A model generated the notes under the pieces. It worked only from the letters and a program-made list of their open reading frames with translations. It did no database searches and was not told the DNA's origin. DNA of 64,000 bases from Saprospiraceae bacterium (GTDB taxonomy: Bacteria > Bacteroidota > Bacteroidia > Chitinophagales > Saprospiraceae), in contig JAHDIN010000001.1 of the NCBI GenBank assembly GCA_020630775.1, positions 124,001 through 188,000 on the forward strand, read 5' to 3'. The translations under genes were made by a program, and so were the position numbers. This document shows positions 60,201-64,000 of this stretch, piece after piece (positions within the stretch are counted from its first letter, which is position 1; every line of letters begins with the position of its first letter).

Positions 60201-63200
60201 AATTTAGATATCAGTTGTTTGAACTTTAGAAGAGATGGTACGAATTCGGAAAGTCACAATGTGCCTAACAATACAATTTTAAATGTAGGTTCGACATATC
60301 TTCAAGGCTTTTCTAATATCCCTTCAAGCAGTCCAGCATCATATTGGATAGAATTTATTGAACGACCATTAGATGGCGTTTCAATAAATGGGCATACTAC
60401 TTCCAATTTCATATTCAGCGGTGACTTGACTGGTGCACATTTTATTAGAAATTATGAATGTGACCATGACTTAGCTTCAGATTTTAGAATAGTCTCTGAT
60501 TGCTTTATTGGTAGCTTAGGGGTATTGAATGAAGGCTTTTCTATGATGTCTCCTAATGGTACAACAGTGGGTATTCAGGAGGGTGTCTTTAGTGAGGCTA
60601 ATTGTTCATTTGAAGTAACTGTACTTGATGATCAAGCACCATTCTGTGCGGAGTATGATACGACAAGATATATTTTAGATAGCCCAATAAATATTTTACC
60701 TAATGCATGCACATATATAAACTACGATGTGCCATTTGGAATAACAGTTGGTGATGTTAATCTCATAGATTTAGAAATTGATATTATTGATGGTGCCGAA
60801 TTGAATATCTTTTTAACTAGCCCAAGTGGAACAACCATTGATTTATTGAATGGTAATTGCGTTGGGTCTATGGGCATAAATATTTCTTTGGATGATATGG
60901 CTAGCGAGCCAATATCTAATACTGATTGTAATACGCAAAGTAGCATTGAGTTCTATCAACCATTAGGACTATTTGCTGATTTCTATAATGAAAATGCGGG
61001 AGGCTCTTGGATTTTGAGGATCGAAAATGTCGGAGGCAATGCTGGTCAAATTCAAAATGGATCACTCGAAATCCTTGAGTTACTCCCTTATTCTCAATCT
61101 GATATAGTTATTAACAATGATCCTGGTGATTGTGGTGCTATATTTAATTGGAGGCATCCGCTTGCTTCTGATAATTGTGGCTTGTCACAAATGACAATGC
61201 ACTTTGAGTCTAATGATAATATCAGTTTGCCTCCAGCGGGTGATGTGCGTCAAGGAGAATTGCATAGCGCTTATTTCGAAGTTGGTAGTACCACTGTCAT
61301 TTATACGATGATAGATGAATATGGCAATAAATCACAATGCAGTTTTGAAGTGATCGTTAATGATGCCGAATTGCCTTTAATTAATCCAGATGATTGCGTA
61401 GATCAAGTGATTCAGTTAGGACCAGGTGAATGTGAAGTGGCACCGGGCGATGTTATACTACCTACGCCTTTTGATAATTGTGGTAGTCAAAATCTTTCTA
61501 ATAATCTTGATTTGTCTAACTTAATAAGTGGCAGTCATGGTATAAGTTATTTCTACATAGATGAATTTGACAATTTGGTAGAGTGTACTTTCAATATCAC
61601 TGTACTGCCTTACATTCCATCCACAACTCAGATTGCGTGTGTTGGTCAAATCAATATGAGCCTAGGTCCAGATTGTATGGAGACGATAACTCCTGATATG
61701 ATTTTAGTTCCAGGAGGTGATTATGGTTGTACTGATGATTACTGCTTAACCTTAATGGATGAAGATGGTAATGAATTTGGTAACTCTATTGATGGTACCA
61801 ATGTAGTCGATGAGTCTCATGTAGGTCAATTGATACAAGTTAAAGTTTGCTTCGATTGTAATGGAAGTAATTGCTGCTGGGGTTATTTATTGGTTGAAAA
61901 TAAACTCATTCCTCAAGTTGTCTGTCCGGAAGATGTAACTATTGCATGTAATCAAGCATTTAATCCTGAAGTAACAGGCCAACCTGCTGTAGAAAGTTGC
62001 GAACAACAAATATATTTTAGCTATCAAGACAACTTGACCCGTTTTGATATGTGTGAGGATATCACAGCTTTACTTGAAAGAAAGTGGTACGTCACTGATG
62101 AAAGTAATAATGTAATCGAATGTATTCAGAATATTCAAGTGGAAGGATTTGATATCAATGATATTGTGATTCCTGCTGATACTGTTATTACTCAAGAAAT
62201 CGCATGTGAAGTTATTGCATTAGACCAATCTTATTTACATCCAGATAGCACTGGATGGGCCACAATAGGCGGAGTAGCAGTTGCAGAAACTGGCGATGGA
62301 TTATGTTCACATTTTTGGAATTACGAAGATCAAATACTTTACAATTGCGAAGGCAGTTATGAAATTATAAGAAAGTGGATGATAAGAGATATGTGTGATG
62401 AAATTGACCCAATGGTGAATCCAATTCTTGAAAAATATCAATCAATTAAGGTGCTAGACAATATGCCACCTCAATTTGATAACTGTCCAGACGATATTGA
62501 AGTTGCAAGTAATGGTTATGATTGTACTGCCGATATTTATCTGAATGATTATTTTCCAGATATATCCGAATTGTGTGGTTCTATAAAAGATACCTTAATT
62601 ACAGTTACACCTGGATCTGTAATGGAAAATCCAAAAGGGCACTATTATTTAACCAATTTATCAGCAGGTCAGCATACAGTAAAGATCAGTGTCAGAGATC
62701 AGTGTAGCAATTACTCTAGATGCACCTTTAATATTAATGTCGTTGATCAATCTGGGCCGAATTTAATATGTGATCAGAATTTGCATATTTCTTTGAGTAA
62801 TGCCGGTATCGCAGAATTGAATGCTGAAATATTTAATGATGGATCATTTGATAATTGTACGGCATTAGATTTTCTGGTGTATAGAATGGAATCTGTTTGT
62901 GGTGATGATTCGGATATCATTCCTGGGGAAAGTATTAAGGTATGTTGCGCTGATGTTGGACCTGAACCTATACAAGTTATTCTAAGAGCTTGGGATGATG
63001 CTGACGGTAATCAGATATGGGGTAGTGAAGGTGACTACATGGCAGAATGTATGGTCAATGTATCAGTATCAGATTTCCCAATTGCAGATTTCAAATGTCC
63101 TAATGATATCACCTTAAATTGCCATCAAGATTATACGAATCTAAATCTTACTGGCGCCCCTGCAAGTACGTCTATATGTAATGCACTACCTGCAACTTTT

Positions 63201-64000
63201 GTAGATGAAGAGCAACTAATTAGAGATTGTAGTTCTGGACAAATAATTAGAACTTGGACAGTGACTGCTACAGGGCAAGAATGTAAGCAAACGATTACAC
63301 TTCAAGGCGCAGAATTATTTTCGGAAGACAATATAGTATGGCCAAGTGATTTCGATGGTACTTGTAGTGAGGGCATTCCTGAGGTCGAGCCTCAAATAGA
63401 TTTACTCGGTTGCTCAGTGGTCGGTATAAATTTAGAATCCGACACCTTTTATTTCCAAGATAATGTCTGTTTTAAAATTTTAAATACTTGGACTGTTATT
63501 GATTGGTGTCAAAGACCAGCAGATGCCTTGCCAAATGATCCAATAGGTATGTGGACACATATTCAAGAAATTAAAATTACTGAAACAGAAGGTCCAGTCA
63601 TTCAGTCATGTGATAACTTTGAAGTATCTATTCAAGATGACAATTGTCTACTTGAGCAATTGACGCTTTCGAATTCAGCTATTGATAATAGTTGTGGTTT
63701 TATACAGGATGTTGATTGGACATATCAAATTGATTTGGATAATGATGGCGATTTTGAACTGGAAGGGAATTCGCAAAGTGATGTGGTAGAAGTACCACTC
63801 CAAAACTTAGAAGTAGGTCAACTGAATATAGTTTGGGCAGCATTTGATGGCTGTAATAATTTTACCTCATGTACACAATCTATAACTATACACGATGGTA
63901 AGGCACCTACGGCATATTGCGTAGACTTAACGGCAGGCGTTATGGCTAATAATGGTGAATTAACTATTTGGGCAAATGATTTTGATGCAGGGAGTACAGA
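42246..64000 (+). CDS. Giant secreted HYR-domain surface protein (3' end outside the window)
   Basis: One frame is open for at least 7,251 codons; the 3' end is not in the window. I read the frame codon by codon from 42246 to about 46,960 and in long stretches after it without a stop. The first 63 residues hold a hydrophobic segment (about 46-62) after a long basic part, consistent with a long signal peptide. Repeated HYR modules of about 88-105 residues, typically with ending pattern TATDxCGN and linker (E/D)D(T/S)xxP, fill most of the rest, I estimate 60-70 of them. A SprB-type repeat lies near residue 1,353, a lamin-tail-like segment near 5,960-6,115 and a P domain near 6,150-6,280. Such proteins in Bacteroidota are surface adhesins or gliding-related; a T9SS domain would be expected downstream. 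Confidence 0.9.
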   Translation, partial: MQYSKSRLLENLIERFKRCFDSIKNLNLPVLQSQVSSKKLFIKNKFFLPLSISLLFSSNILFGQLPDPISCDDTGVPAFNLGDCSNGVFVGSNIDTRDNNENFIANVNQTDIGGATEVLVEDGTEYCDHDGNTGLDTEGPDIIFNIPVAPEKRQSCEAGVLTITLRGDFNNSCEVAYIVNECGIIISQSQLTGLPEGDKCDVIFPLQVSIPAADLSEAAADGVITFSVRTNGGTAGFQGSEVDGTCGPGRGVDCVEPFGVLDGNCIALHSFVWPIQTTAEAGTLNSTDNIICDGESIDIDVLNELMFDDPNGTGALADSDPSTGSYHLDFYYDGGPNPANPYPSDGGTAGDLINVYNASTGSNPQVTIVNDGGSGIQDHSNTNAPLTSGGGALPSNTLIEVIGSVWGDSNVEPIGEGSCFGEILSCGDHTNYISFVLLEPITANASCTCIDGNTGVVTISGFDGGLPEAVTEGATPGSSDYILQATGGTLSSSTVGVGGNVRLTLDPGETNWSVTVIDEEGCEFHLNGSCGIEEEAQILFPTYVCLVNEALDVSVSPSGGTLSGPGVVGSTFNPAIAGIGTHTLEYDYQEGSCEVSTEINVTVEDGSELDASFDAEQLVCADEVVTLTPTEEGGVFTGIGVSDNGDGTGGTFSSSASGDYVVTYSLNTSSGCSVVYSLIITVDGNKPIIMIPPSDLILECGESGNTTSISNWVSNSGGMMVVDDSPEPVDLSSVVGTATETCGNSQIIPYTFTAEDECGNSISVIAYVRIIDTTPPDFKLNSAVTIDCDDNTDPDGWAASAIVVEDECDDDPITNYALINIEEKCDGTVTQTIYTYVFSVADACGNQSTSMTSTYTIEDSEPPQIIPPTNLNVTCDQDISLLVTEWLDDYNLVFNCFDIDNPIVTTDYIAGSILDACGDVIPVTWTVETICGAFVTATSNINIIEDTTGPTMTCTPSLTFAVDVDNCGANIALPLPLSTDCNEIESILQTSPPPNEELPIGITSVIFTATDECGNTSTCSTNVTIVDTQNPELICPPSINVCSDEGTCSWVSNESVNPLVSDCGNTTLSYSIENPDRSVVTPAEIEGFVFMVGSSSVTVTATDVNGNTTACNFTVNVEDCEAPVITCPDDITVECDSDVPLSSFKSEKRTSISQKAMMDCNCTATQGTQSFPITTIKTDEDAVSFYSYGNPDAASANTGFELINTTLLFLHEDTNTGEISLVVIMDAPSGDGGSAMMDFFCLPANATLDLSDDNGEITGIFPTVSANFNWADCCTDGTVIGNVGCNTTFDFIPTIGSGINNMAWVTGTEAAPIYTYFDNFSEPVRIQCGSGQPECCQNSNMVTTEDSSCPNLADGSIDVTTDADGAPFTFLWSTGATSEDLINVTAGNYTVTITDKDNCEQILDVEVGLTQTCDSNDALDLFEGAGNVIDNCDPVEVTSMLINTISGCGSTQTLVYEYSAIDSSGNQSSCYAYYTIEDTTTPLIGTAAMDMTVECDGAGNSDAFIGWLANKGGATATDICGPEITWTNNYTSQFSDECGLTGEIDVIFTVTDDCSNTSTTEATFTIEDTTAPTLDCPSNITLECSDPLNDAIISNWLSTANASDVCGNVTLANDYADTFEADCGLSGEYTVVFTATDACTNETTCSRTITIEDTTDPIIELGANDLILECAGVNNAAQITAWTTNNGGAVASDNCSAALTWSFAAMPAVATCGNTTTTTYVFTVTDACDNTSTTTADVILEDTTHPVLTVPTALIEECGDITTSLAAWRAQASATDACGNVTIVSELWNTTSGCGGTESRTYLFTATDACGNETTGLSDYILEDTVDPVVTCPSDLALVCGNESNDLLILNWLNSATAVDVNGCSDVRIENTYPNALPGLACQMSSGLTVTFTATDGCANTHTCQATITMDDSVAPYFENCPSNMTVNVDVDLCETNVIYSTPIALDDCDESVKVEMTSGIASGSAFPIGTTSLLFTATDDCGNTQTCAFDITVVDSDVPSIACPSNNVVVCVDAGECTWQSTDEVDALFNENCAAEGYTVTYVITGATSANSAATGINDPASDDVEFELGTSEVCYTITDDAGNSASCCFDVIVEDCEDPSITCPVAMTVECDGSGNTTALNTWLASVAGDDNCDTDVSLSNSLFNTISDCNNAKSYVYSFESEDNFGNVVSCLSTFTIEDTTSPEIETAAMDMTIECSDGDNGTEALLAWLNDNGGAEASDVCNGISWSNDFDGIVGSCGETGEVSVIFTVTDDCGNTSTTEATFTIEDTTAPTLDCPSNITLECSDPLNDAIISNWLSTANASDVCGNVTLANDYADTFEADCGLSGEYTVVFTATDACTNETTCSRTITIEDTTDPIIELGANDLILECAGVNNAAQITAWTTNNGGAVASDNCSAALTWSFAAMPAVATCGNTTTTTYVFTVTDACDNTSTTTADVILEDTTPPLISGPDDVTVQCNPTNNPTELNNLLAAFFATDNCDMTPIISNELYNSISGCGGTSTETYLITAVDDCGNQSSQLFSFTIIDSNAPTLIQPNPLTIECGNPDNPSIIQSWLDSFTGTDFCGGDVIVTNNFNGNVIDGCGVSTNVSFNISDECGNNYNFNSTITIDDTLNPYFENCPSNMTVNVDVDLCETNVIYSTPIALDDCDESVNVEMTSGIASGSAFPIGTTSLLFTATDDCGNTQTCAFDITVVDSDVPSITCPSNNVVVCVDADACTWQSTDEVEALFNENCAAEGYTVTYVITGATSANSAATGINDPASDDVEFELGTSEVCYTITDDAGNSASCCFDVIVEDCEDPSITCPVAMTVECDGSGNTTALNTWLASVAGDDNCDTDVSLSNSLFNTISDCNNAKSYVYSFESEDNFGNVVSCLSTFTIEDTTSPEIETAAMDMTIECSDGDNGTEALLAWLNDNGGAEASDVCNGISWSNDFDGIVGSCGETGEVSVIFTVTDDCGNTSTTEATFTIEDTTAPTLDCPSNITLECSDPLNDAIISNWLSTANASDVCGNVTLANDYADTFEADCGLSGEYTVVFTATDACTNETTCSRTITIEDTTDPIIELGANDLILECAGVNNAAQITAWTTNNGGAVASDNCSAALTWSFAAMPAVATCGNTTTTTYVFTVTDACDNTSTTTADVILEDTTHPVLTVPTALIEECGDITTSLAAWRAQASATDACGNVTIVSELWNTTSGCGGTESRTYLFTATDACGNETTGLSDYILEDTVDPVVTCPSDLALVCGNESNDLLILNWLNSATAVDVNGCSDVRIENTYPNALPGLACQMSSGLTVTFTATDGCANTHTCQATITMDDSVAPYFENCPSNMTVNVDVDLCETNVIYSTPIALDDCDESVKVEMTSGIASGSAFPIGTTSLLFTATDDCGNTQTCAFDITVVDSDVPSIACPSNNVVVCVDAGECTWQSTDEVDALFNENCAAEGYTVTYVITGATSANSAATGINDPASDDVEFELGTSEVCYTITDDAGNSASCCFDVIVEDCEDPSITCPVAMTVECDGSGNTTALNTWLASVAGDDNCDTDVSLSNSLFNTISDCNNAKSYVYSFESEDNFGNVVSCLSTFTIEDTTSPEIETAAMDMTIECSDGDNGTEALLAWLNDNGGAEASDVCNGISWSNDFDGIVGSCGETGEVSVIFTVTDDCGNTSTTEATFTIEDTTAPTLDCPSNITLECSDPLNDAIISNWLSTANASDVCGNVTLANDYADTFEADCGLSGEYTVVFTATDACTNETTCSRTITIEDTTDPIIELGANDLILECAGVNNAAQITAWTTNNGGAVASDNCSAALTWSFAAMPAVATCGNTTTTTYVFTVTDACDNTSTTTADVILEDTTPPLISGPDDVTVQCNPTNNPTELNNLLAAFFATDNCDMTPIISNELYNSISGCGGTSTETYLITAVDDCGNQSSQLFSFTIIDSNAPTLIQPNPLTIECGNPDNPSIIQSWLDSFTGTDFCGGDVIVTNNFNGNVIDGCGVSTNVSFNISDECGNNYNFNSTITIDDTLNPYFENCPSNMTVNVDVDLCETNVIYSTPIALDDCDESVNVEMTSGIASGSAFPIGTTSLLFTATDDCGNTQTCAFDITVVDSDVPSITCPSNNVVVCVDADACTWQSTDEVEALFNENCAAEGYTVTYVITGATSANSAATGINDPASDDVEFELGTSEVCYTITDDAGNSASCCFDVIVEDCEDPSITCPVAMTVECDGSGNTTALNTWLASVAGDDNCDTDVSLSNSLFNTISDCNNAKSYVYSFESEDNFGNVVSCLSTFTIEDTTSPEIETAAMDMTIECSDGDNGTEALLAWLNDNGGAEASDVCNGISWSNDFDGIVGSCGETGEVSVIFTVTDDCGNTSTTEATFTIEDTTAPTLDCPSNITLECSDPLNDAIISNWLSTANASDVCGNVTLANDYADTFEADCGLSGEYTVVFTATDACTNETTCSRTITIEDTTDPIIELGANDLILECAGVNNAAQITAWTTNNGGAVASDNCSAALTWSFAAMPAVATCGNTTTTTYVFTVTDACDNTSTTTADVILEDTTHPVLTVPTALIEECGDITTSLAAWRAQASATDACGNVTIVSELWNTTSGCGGTESRTYLFTATDACGNATTGLSDYVLEDTGNPTVICPDNLALVCGEESNDQLILSWLNSATSSDLNGCSDVIVTNTYPNDLPGLDCNLSTGLTITFTATDACGNSHTCESIITMDDDTPPFFENCPSDLTVNVDVDLCSSNVIYSQPVVSDNCDEMVQIELTDGIASGQEFPLGITSQTFTATDDCGNTQTCTFLITVLDSDIPSIDCPSNDVIQCTNDSSCTWLSDKSTDPLYIDNCTGFSIEFEIMGATTANGDSETINIVAEQDIIFNLGTSEVCYTISDPSGNNSQCCFDVVVKDCEAPTITCSDAIDVACGSEDLNLWFNSIAGTALDNCNSNSELTIDTLLLTDISSCGNTFERVYLFTVSDKEGNASTCVATYETDDTVNPIITQASDLILECDDSNQSTALLAWLNNNGGATATDACSEPIVWSNNFIGDLSNGCSATGDVEVVFTATDDCGNLSTTSAVFRIEDNVVPELNVPEDLTLECSDAINTAVIENWLNSARAEDECSGTLTVSHNYPDVFVAACGLTGTYTVTWTTTDPCGNTTTDSATITLVDTTEPNIDIQAQDLVLECADPNNTSLINDWLDNNGLAVATDLCSDQDLVWSHTLEMDLDGCGDTETSYYIFTVTDNCGNQSSTRAKVIIEDTTAPQFDILPQDLVIECSPLNHGNELEIWLSSNGGAEVSDLCSDQFEWAYDLINVTYECDDNGVRTYRFIVTDECGNTSSAEADFILIDTTPPLISKSAEDFTAECNGSSNAIDVLNWLNNNGFAEATDICGNVTWSNNYGSIAADCGSTGEVEVTFTATDECGNSSTTTSIFTINDTTPPAWTILPQDFEIECDGTLDPMGRIEAWLNTAGGAEAEDDCSLIVYSNDFNDINIECDIQGGVEVTFTITDACGNFSTASANLSITDDVAPEISSPAKSITVECDGTGNQAELQLWLDNHGSAEAYDVCSDNLTWNYTLMNSESTCGLTQKFIYMFTATDACGNESNNTIAEFIIEDTTRPEFSIPPSNLTVECDGGGNKIELNNWLNSNASGLAADICTNGISWEWDLIREEDDCGFTGRDLYRFTIQDDCGNVNSAEAWFNIIDTTNPLVTGGEDMLMEECNHDANGNYPEFDFWLTNNAGLSSSDICGLLEWSNDYDPSNWMTICGNTQFVDVEFTATDECGNSTSVIHRFGIGDVTPPQFINCPRPPIVVDAPDSWCSAYVNYDFPIAEDNCGDVTVTQTDNTNYNSGDLFPVGTTILTFVAEDDCGNTSYCEYKISVNDFHTPPVISCPSSLTVNNDPKMCGAIVNGIAPTNWEDNCPNNVTIQYEIIDENDDLLYCGFEDASGIKFPVGTSQVNYRITDQPLLLITELVQNGDSVVVEITNFGPANLDISCLNFRRDGTNSESHNVPNNTILNVGSTYLQGFSNIPSSSPASYWIEFIERPLDGVSINGHTTSNFIFSGDLTGAHFIRNYECDHDLASDFRIVSDCFIGSLGVLNEGFSMMSPNGTTVGIQEGVFSEANCSFEVTVLDDQAPFCAEYDTTRYILDSPINILPNACTYINYDVPFGITVGDVNLIDLEIDIIDGAELNIFLTSPSGTTIDLLNGNCVGSMGINISLDDMASEPISNTDCNTQSSIEFYQPLGLFADFYNENAGGSWILRIENVGGNAGQIQNGSLEILELLPYSQSDIVINNDPGDCGAIFNWRHPLASDNCGLSQMTMHFESNDNISLPPAGDVRQGELHSAYFEVGSTTVIYTMIDEYGNKSQCSFEVIVNDAELPLINPDDCVDQVIQLGPGECEVAPGDVILPTPFDNCGSQNLSNNLDLSNLISGSHGISYFYIDEFDNLVECTFNITVLPYIPSTTQIACVGQINMSLGPDCMETITPDMILVPGGDYGCTDDYCLTLMDEDGNEFGNSIDGTNVVDESHVGQLIQVKVCFDCNGSNCCWGYLLVENKLIPQVVCPEDVTIACNQAFNPEVTGQPAVESCEQQIYFSYQDNLTRFDMCEDITALLERKWYVTDESNNVIECIQNIQVEGFDINDIVIPADTVITQEIACEVIALDQSYLHPDSTGWATIGGVAVAETGDGLCSHFWNYEDQILYNCEGSYEIIRKWMIRDMCDEIDPMVNPILEKYQSIKVLDNMPPQFDNCPDDIEVASNGYDCTADIYLNDYFPDISELCGSIKDTLITVTPGSVMENPKGHYYLTNLSAGQHTVKISVRDQCSNYSRCTFNINVVDQSGPNLICDQNLHISLSNAGIAELNAEIFNDGSFDNCTALDFLVYRMESVCGDDSDIIPGESIKVCCADVGPEPIQVILRAWDDADGNQIWGSEGDYMAECMVNVSVSDFPIADFKCPNDITLNCHQDYTNLNLTGAPASTSICNALPATFVDEEQLIRDCSSGQIIRTWTVTATGQECKQTITLQGAELFSEDNIVWPSDFDGTCSEGIPEVEPQIDLLGCSVVGINLESDTFYFQDNVCFKILNTWTVIDWCQRPADALPNDPIGMWTHIQEIKITETEGPVIQSCDNFEVSIQDDNCLLEQLTLSNSAIDNSCGFIQDVDWTYQIDLDNDGDFELEGNSQSDVVEVPLQNLEVGQLNIVWAAFDGCNNFTSCTQSITIHDGKAPTAYCVDLTAGVMANNGELTIWANDFDAGST
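45780..46260 (+). other. Non-HYR insert in the giant protein
   Basis: About 160 residues between HYR modules have a different pattern (SFYSYGNPDAAS, FLHEDTNTGEISLVVIMDAP, CCTDGTVIGNVGCNTTFDFI). I do not recognise the fold. It is followed by the SprB-type repeat. Confidence 0.5.
46304..46443 (+). other. SprB-type repeat in the giant protein
   Basis: The segment DGSIDVTTDADGAPFTFLW, then STGATSEDLINVTAGNYTVT, then ITDKDNC is the standard SprB repeat shape, named after the gliding adhesin SprB of Flavobacterium johnsoniae. I see one copy here. Confidence 0.8.
47474..47990 (+). repeat. Cassette X, copy 1 (517 bp)
   Basis: Two HYR modules starting DTTHPVLTVPTALIEECG. Present again at 51689-52205. 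Its flanks are shared with cassette Y. Confidence 0.88.
49583..50096 (+). repeat. Cassette Y, copy 1 (514 bp)
   Basis: Two HYR modules starting DTTPPLISGPDDVTVQCN. It has no close match to cassette X, although it lies in the same position between shared flanks. Present again at 53798-54311. Confidence 0.88.
51689..52205 (+). repeat. Cassette X, copy 2
   Basis: It matches 47474-47990 in the stretches compared. Confidence 0.88.
53798..54311 (+). repeat. Cassette Y, copy 2
   Basis: It matches 49583-50096 in the stretches compared. Confidence 0.88.
55365..55945 (+). repeat. 4,215-bp repeat unit, partial copy 3
   Basis: Identity with the start of copies 1 and 2 runs to the mismatch at 55946 (G for A). 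After that, similarity decays with scattered changes up to about 56,150 and then the sequence is only a distant homologue of cassette X and the following modules. Confidence 0.88.
60126..60600 (+). other. Lamin-tail-like segment in the giant protein
   Basis: The segment LLLITELVQNGDSVVVEITN, followed by FGPANLDISCLNFRRDG and later IPSSSPASYWIEF and FSMMSPNGT, has the shape of the lamin-tail domain (start ITEL, EITN, a long strand set). It interrupts an HYR module, which resumes afterwards. The assignment is by pattern only. Confidence 0.55.
60690..61080 (+). other. Proprotein-convertase P domain in the giant protein
   Basis: VPFGITVGDVNLIDLEIDII, then ELNIFLTSPSGTTIDLLNG, then LGLFADFYNENAGGSWILRI with the end GQIQNGSLEILE is the standard P-domain (Homo-B) pattern found after subtilisin-like proteases. 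No protease domain lies near it here. Confidence 0.8.

Noticed and set aside
44270-60946. Many minus-strand open frames of 60-136 codons, some repeated identically along the array
   Set aside because: They are opposite-strand shadows of the giant plus-strand gene. Their repetition reflects the repeat array, and none shows a recognisable domain or start signal.
1-64000. tRNA or rRNA genes, insertion sequences and phage genes
   Set aside because: No cloverleaf, rRNA stretch, transposase or integrase was seen in any gap or frame that I read.

Overview
The window looks like an AT-rich chromosomal segment of a Bacteroidota species, most likely from the Saprospiria side of the phylum. Supporting signs are two type IX secretion (T9SS) C-terminal sorting domains, a giant HYR-domain cell-surface protein, a DUF1684 lipoprotein, a YegP-type membrane protein, GIN-domain and FadL-like envelope proteins, matches to the TAnnTTTG promoter element and several TTG starts. 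No rRNA, tRNA, transposase, integrase or CRISPR array was found. The taxonomic placement is an inference from gene content.

Positions 1-11,800 are mostly housekeeping. They hold the tail of a T9SS cargo gene, a family-9 glycosyltransferase, glycerol kinase, a glyoxalase-fold protein, a GIN-domain protein, the iscS-iscU-iscA operon on the minus strand, an orphan short MutA-like protein, an M23 peptidase, alaS and a DUF1684 lipoprotein. Positions 11,975-18,830 are accessory: a two-YegP-repeat membrane protein with a heptad-repeat stalk, a small secreted protein, a TPR-CHAT protease with a C-terminal membrane anchor, an ECF sigma factor, and a membrane protein with TPR-like repeats that overlaps the sigma gene by 4 bp. 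The last three resemble a protease / sigma / anti-sigma signalling cassette. A possible 48-residue protein and a small lipoprotein follow.

Positions 18,990-42,000 are core and envelope genes: proS, a charged low-complexity secreted protein, a FadL-like porin, an M48 protease, a Bax-inhibitor-1 protein, three paralogous small secreted proteins, a phosphorylase-like protein of the DUF6909 type, pcm, a phosphohexomutase, a DUF3137 protein, guaB, tadA, a PaaY-like hexapeptide protein, queG, a T9SS sialidase-like protein, mgsA, uvrC, a MORN-repeat lipoprotein and a SCO1-like protein. Imperfect hairpin elements sit in several gaps, and one family occurs twice.

From 42,246 to the right edge a single plus-strand frame stays open with no stop in the stretches translated: at least 7,251 codons, still open at the edge. 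It encodes a secreted giant protein built mainly of HYR modules, with a SprB-type repeat, a lamin-tail-like segment and a proprotein-convertase P domain inserted. Within it lies a 9.0-kb array (46,935-55,945): a 4,215-bp unit present twice and a third time in part, apparently without mismatches. Each unit has two halves that differ mainly by a swapped cassette of about 515 bp (X or Y), so X and Y alternate between otherwise near-identical modules. This array and the CHAT/sigma cassette are the two most interesting items.
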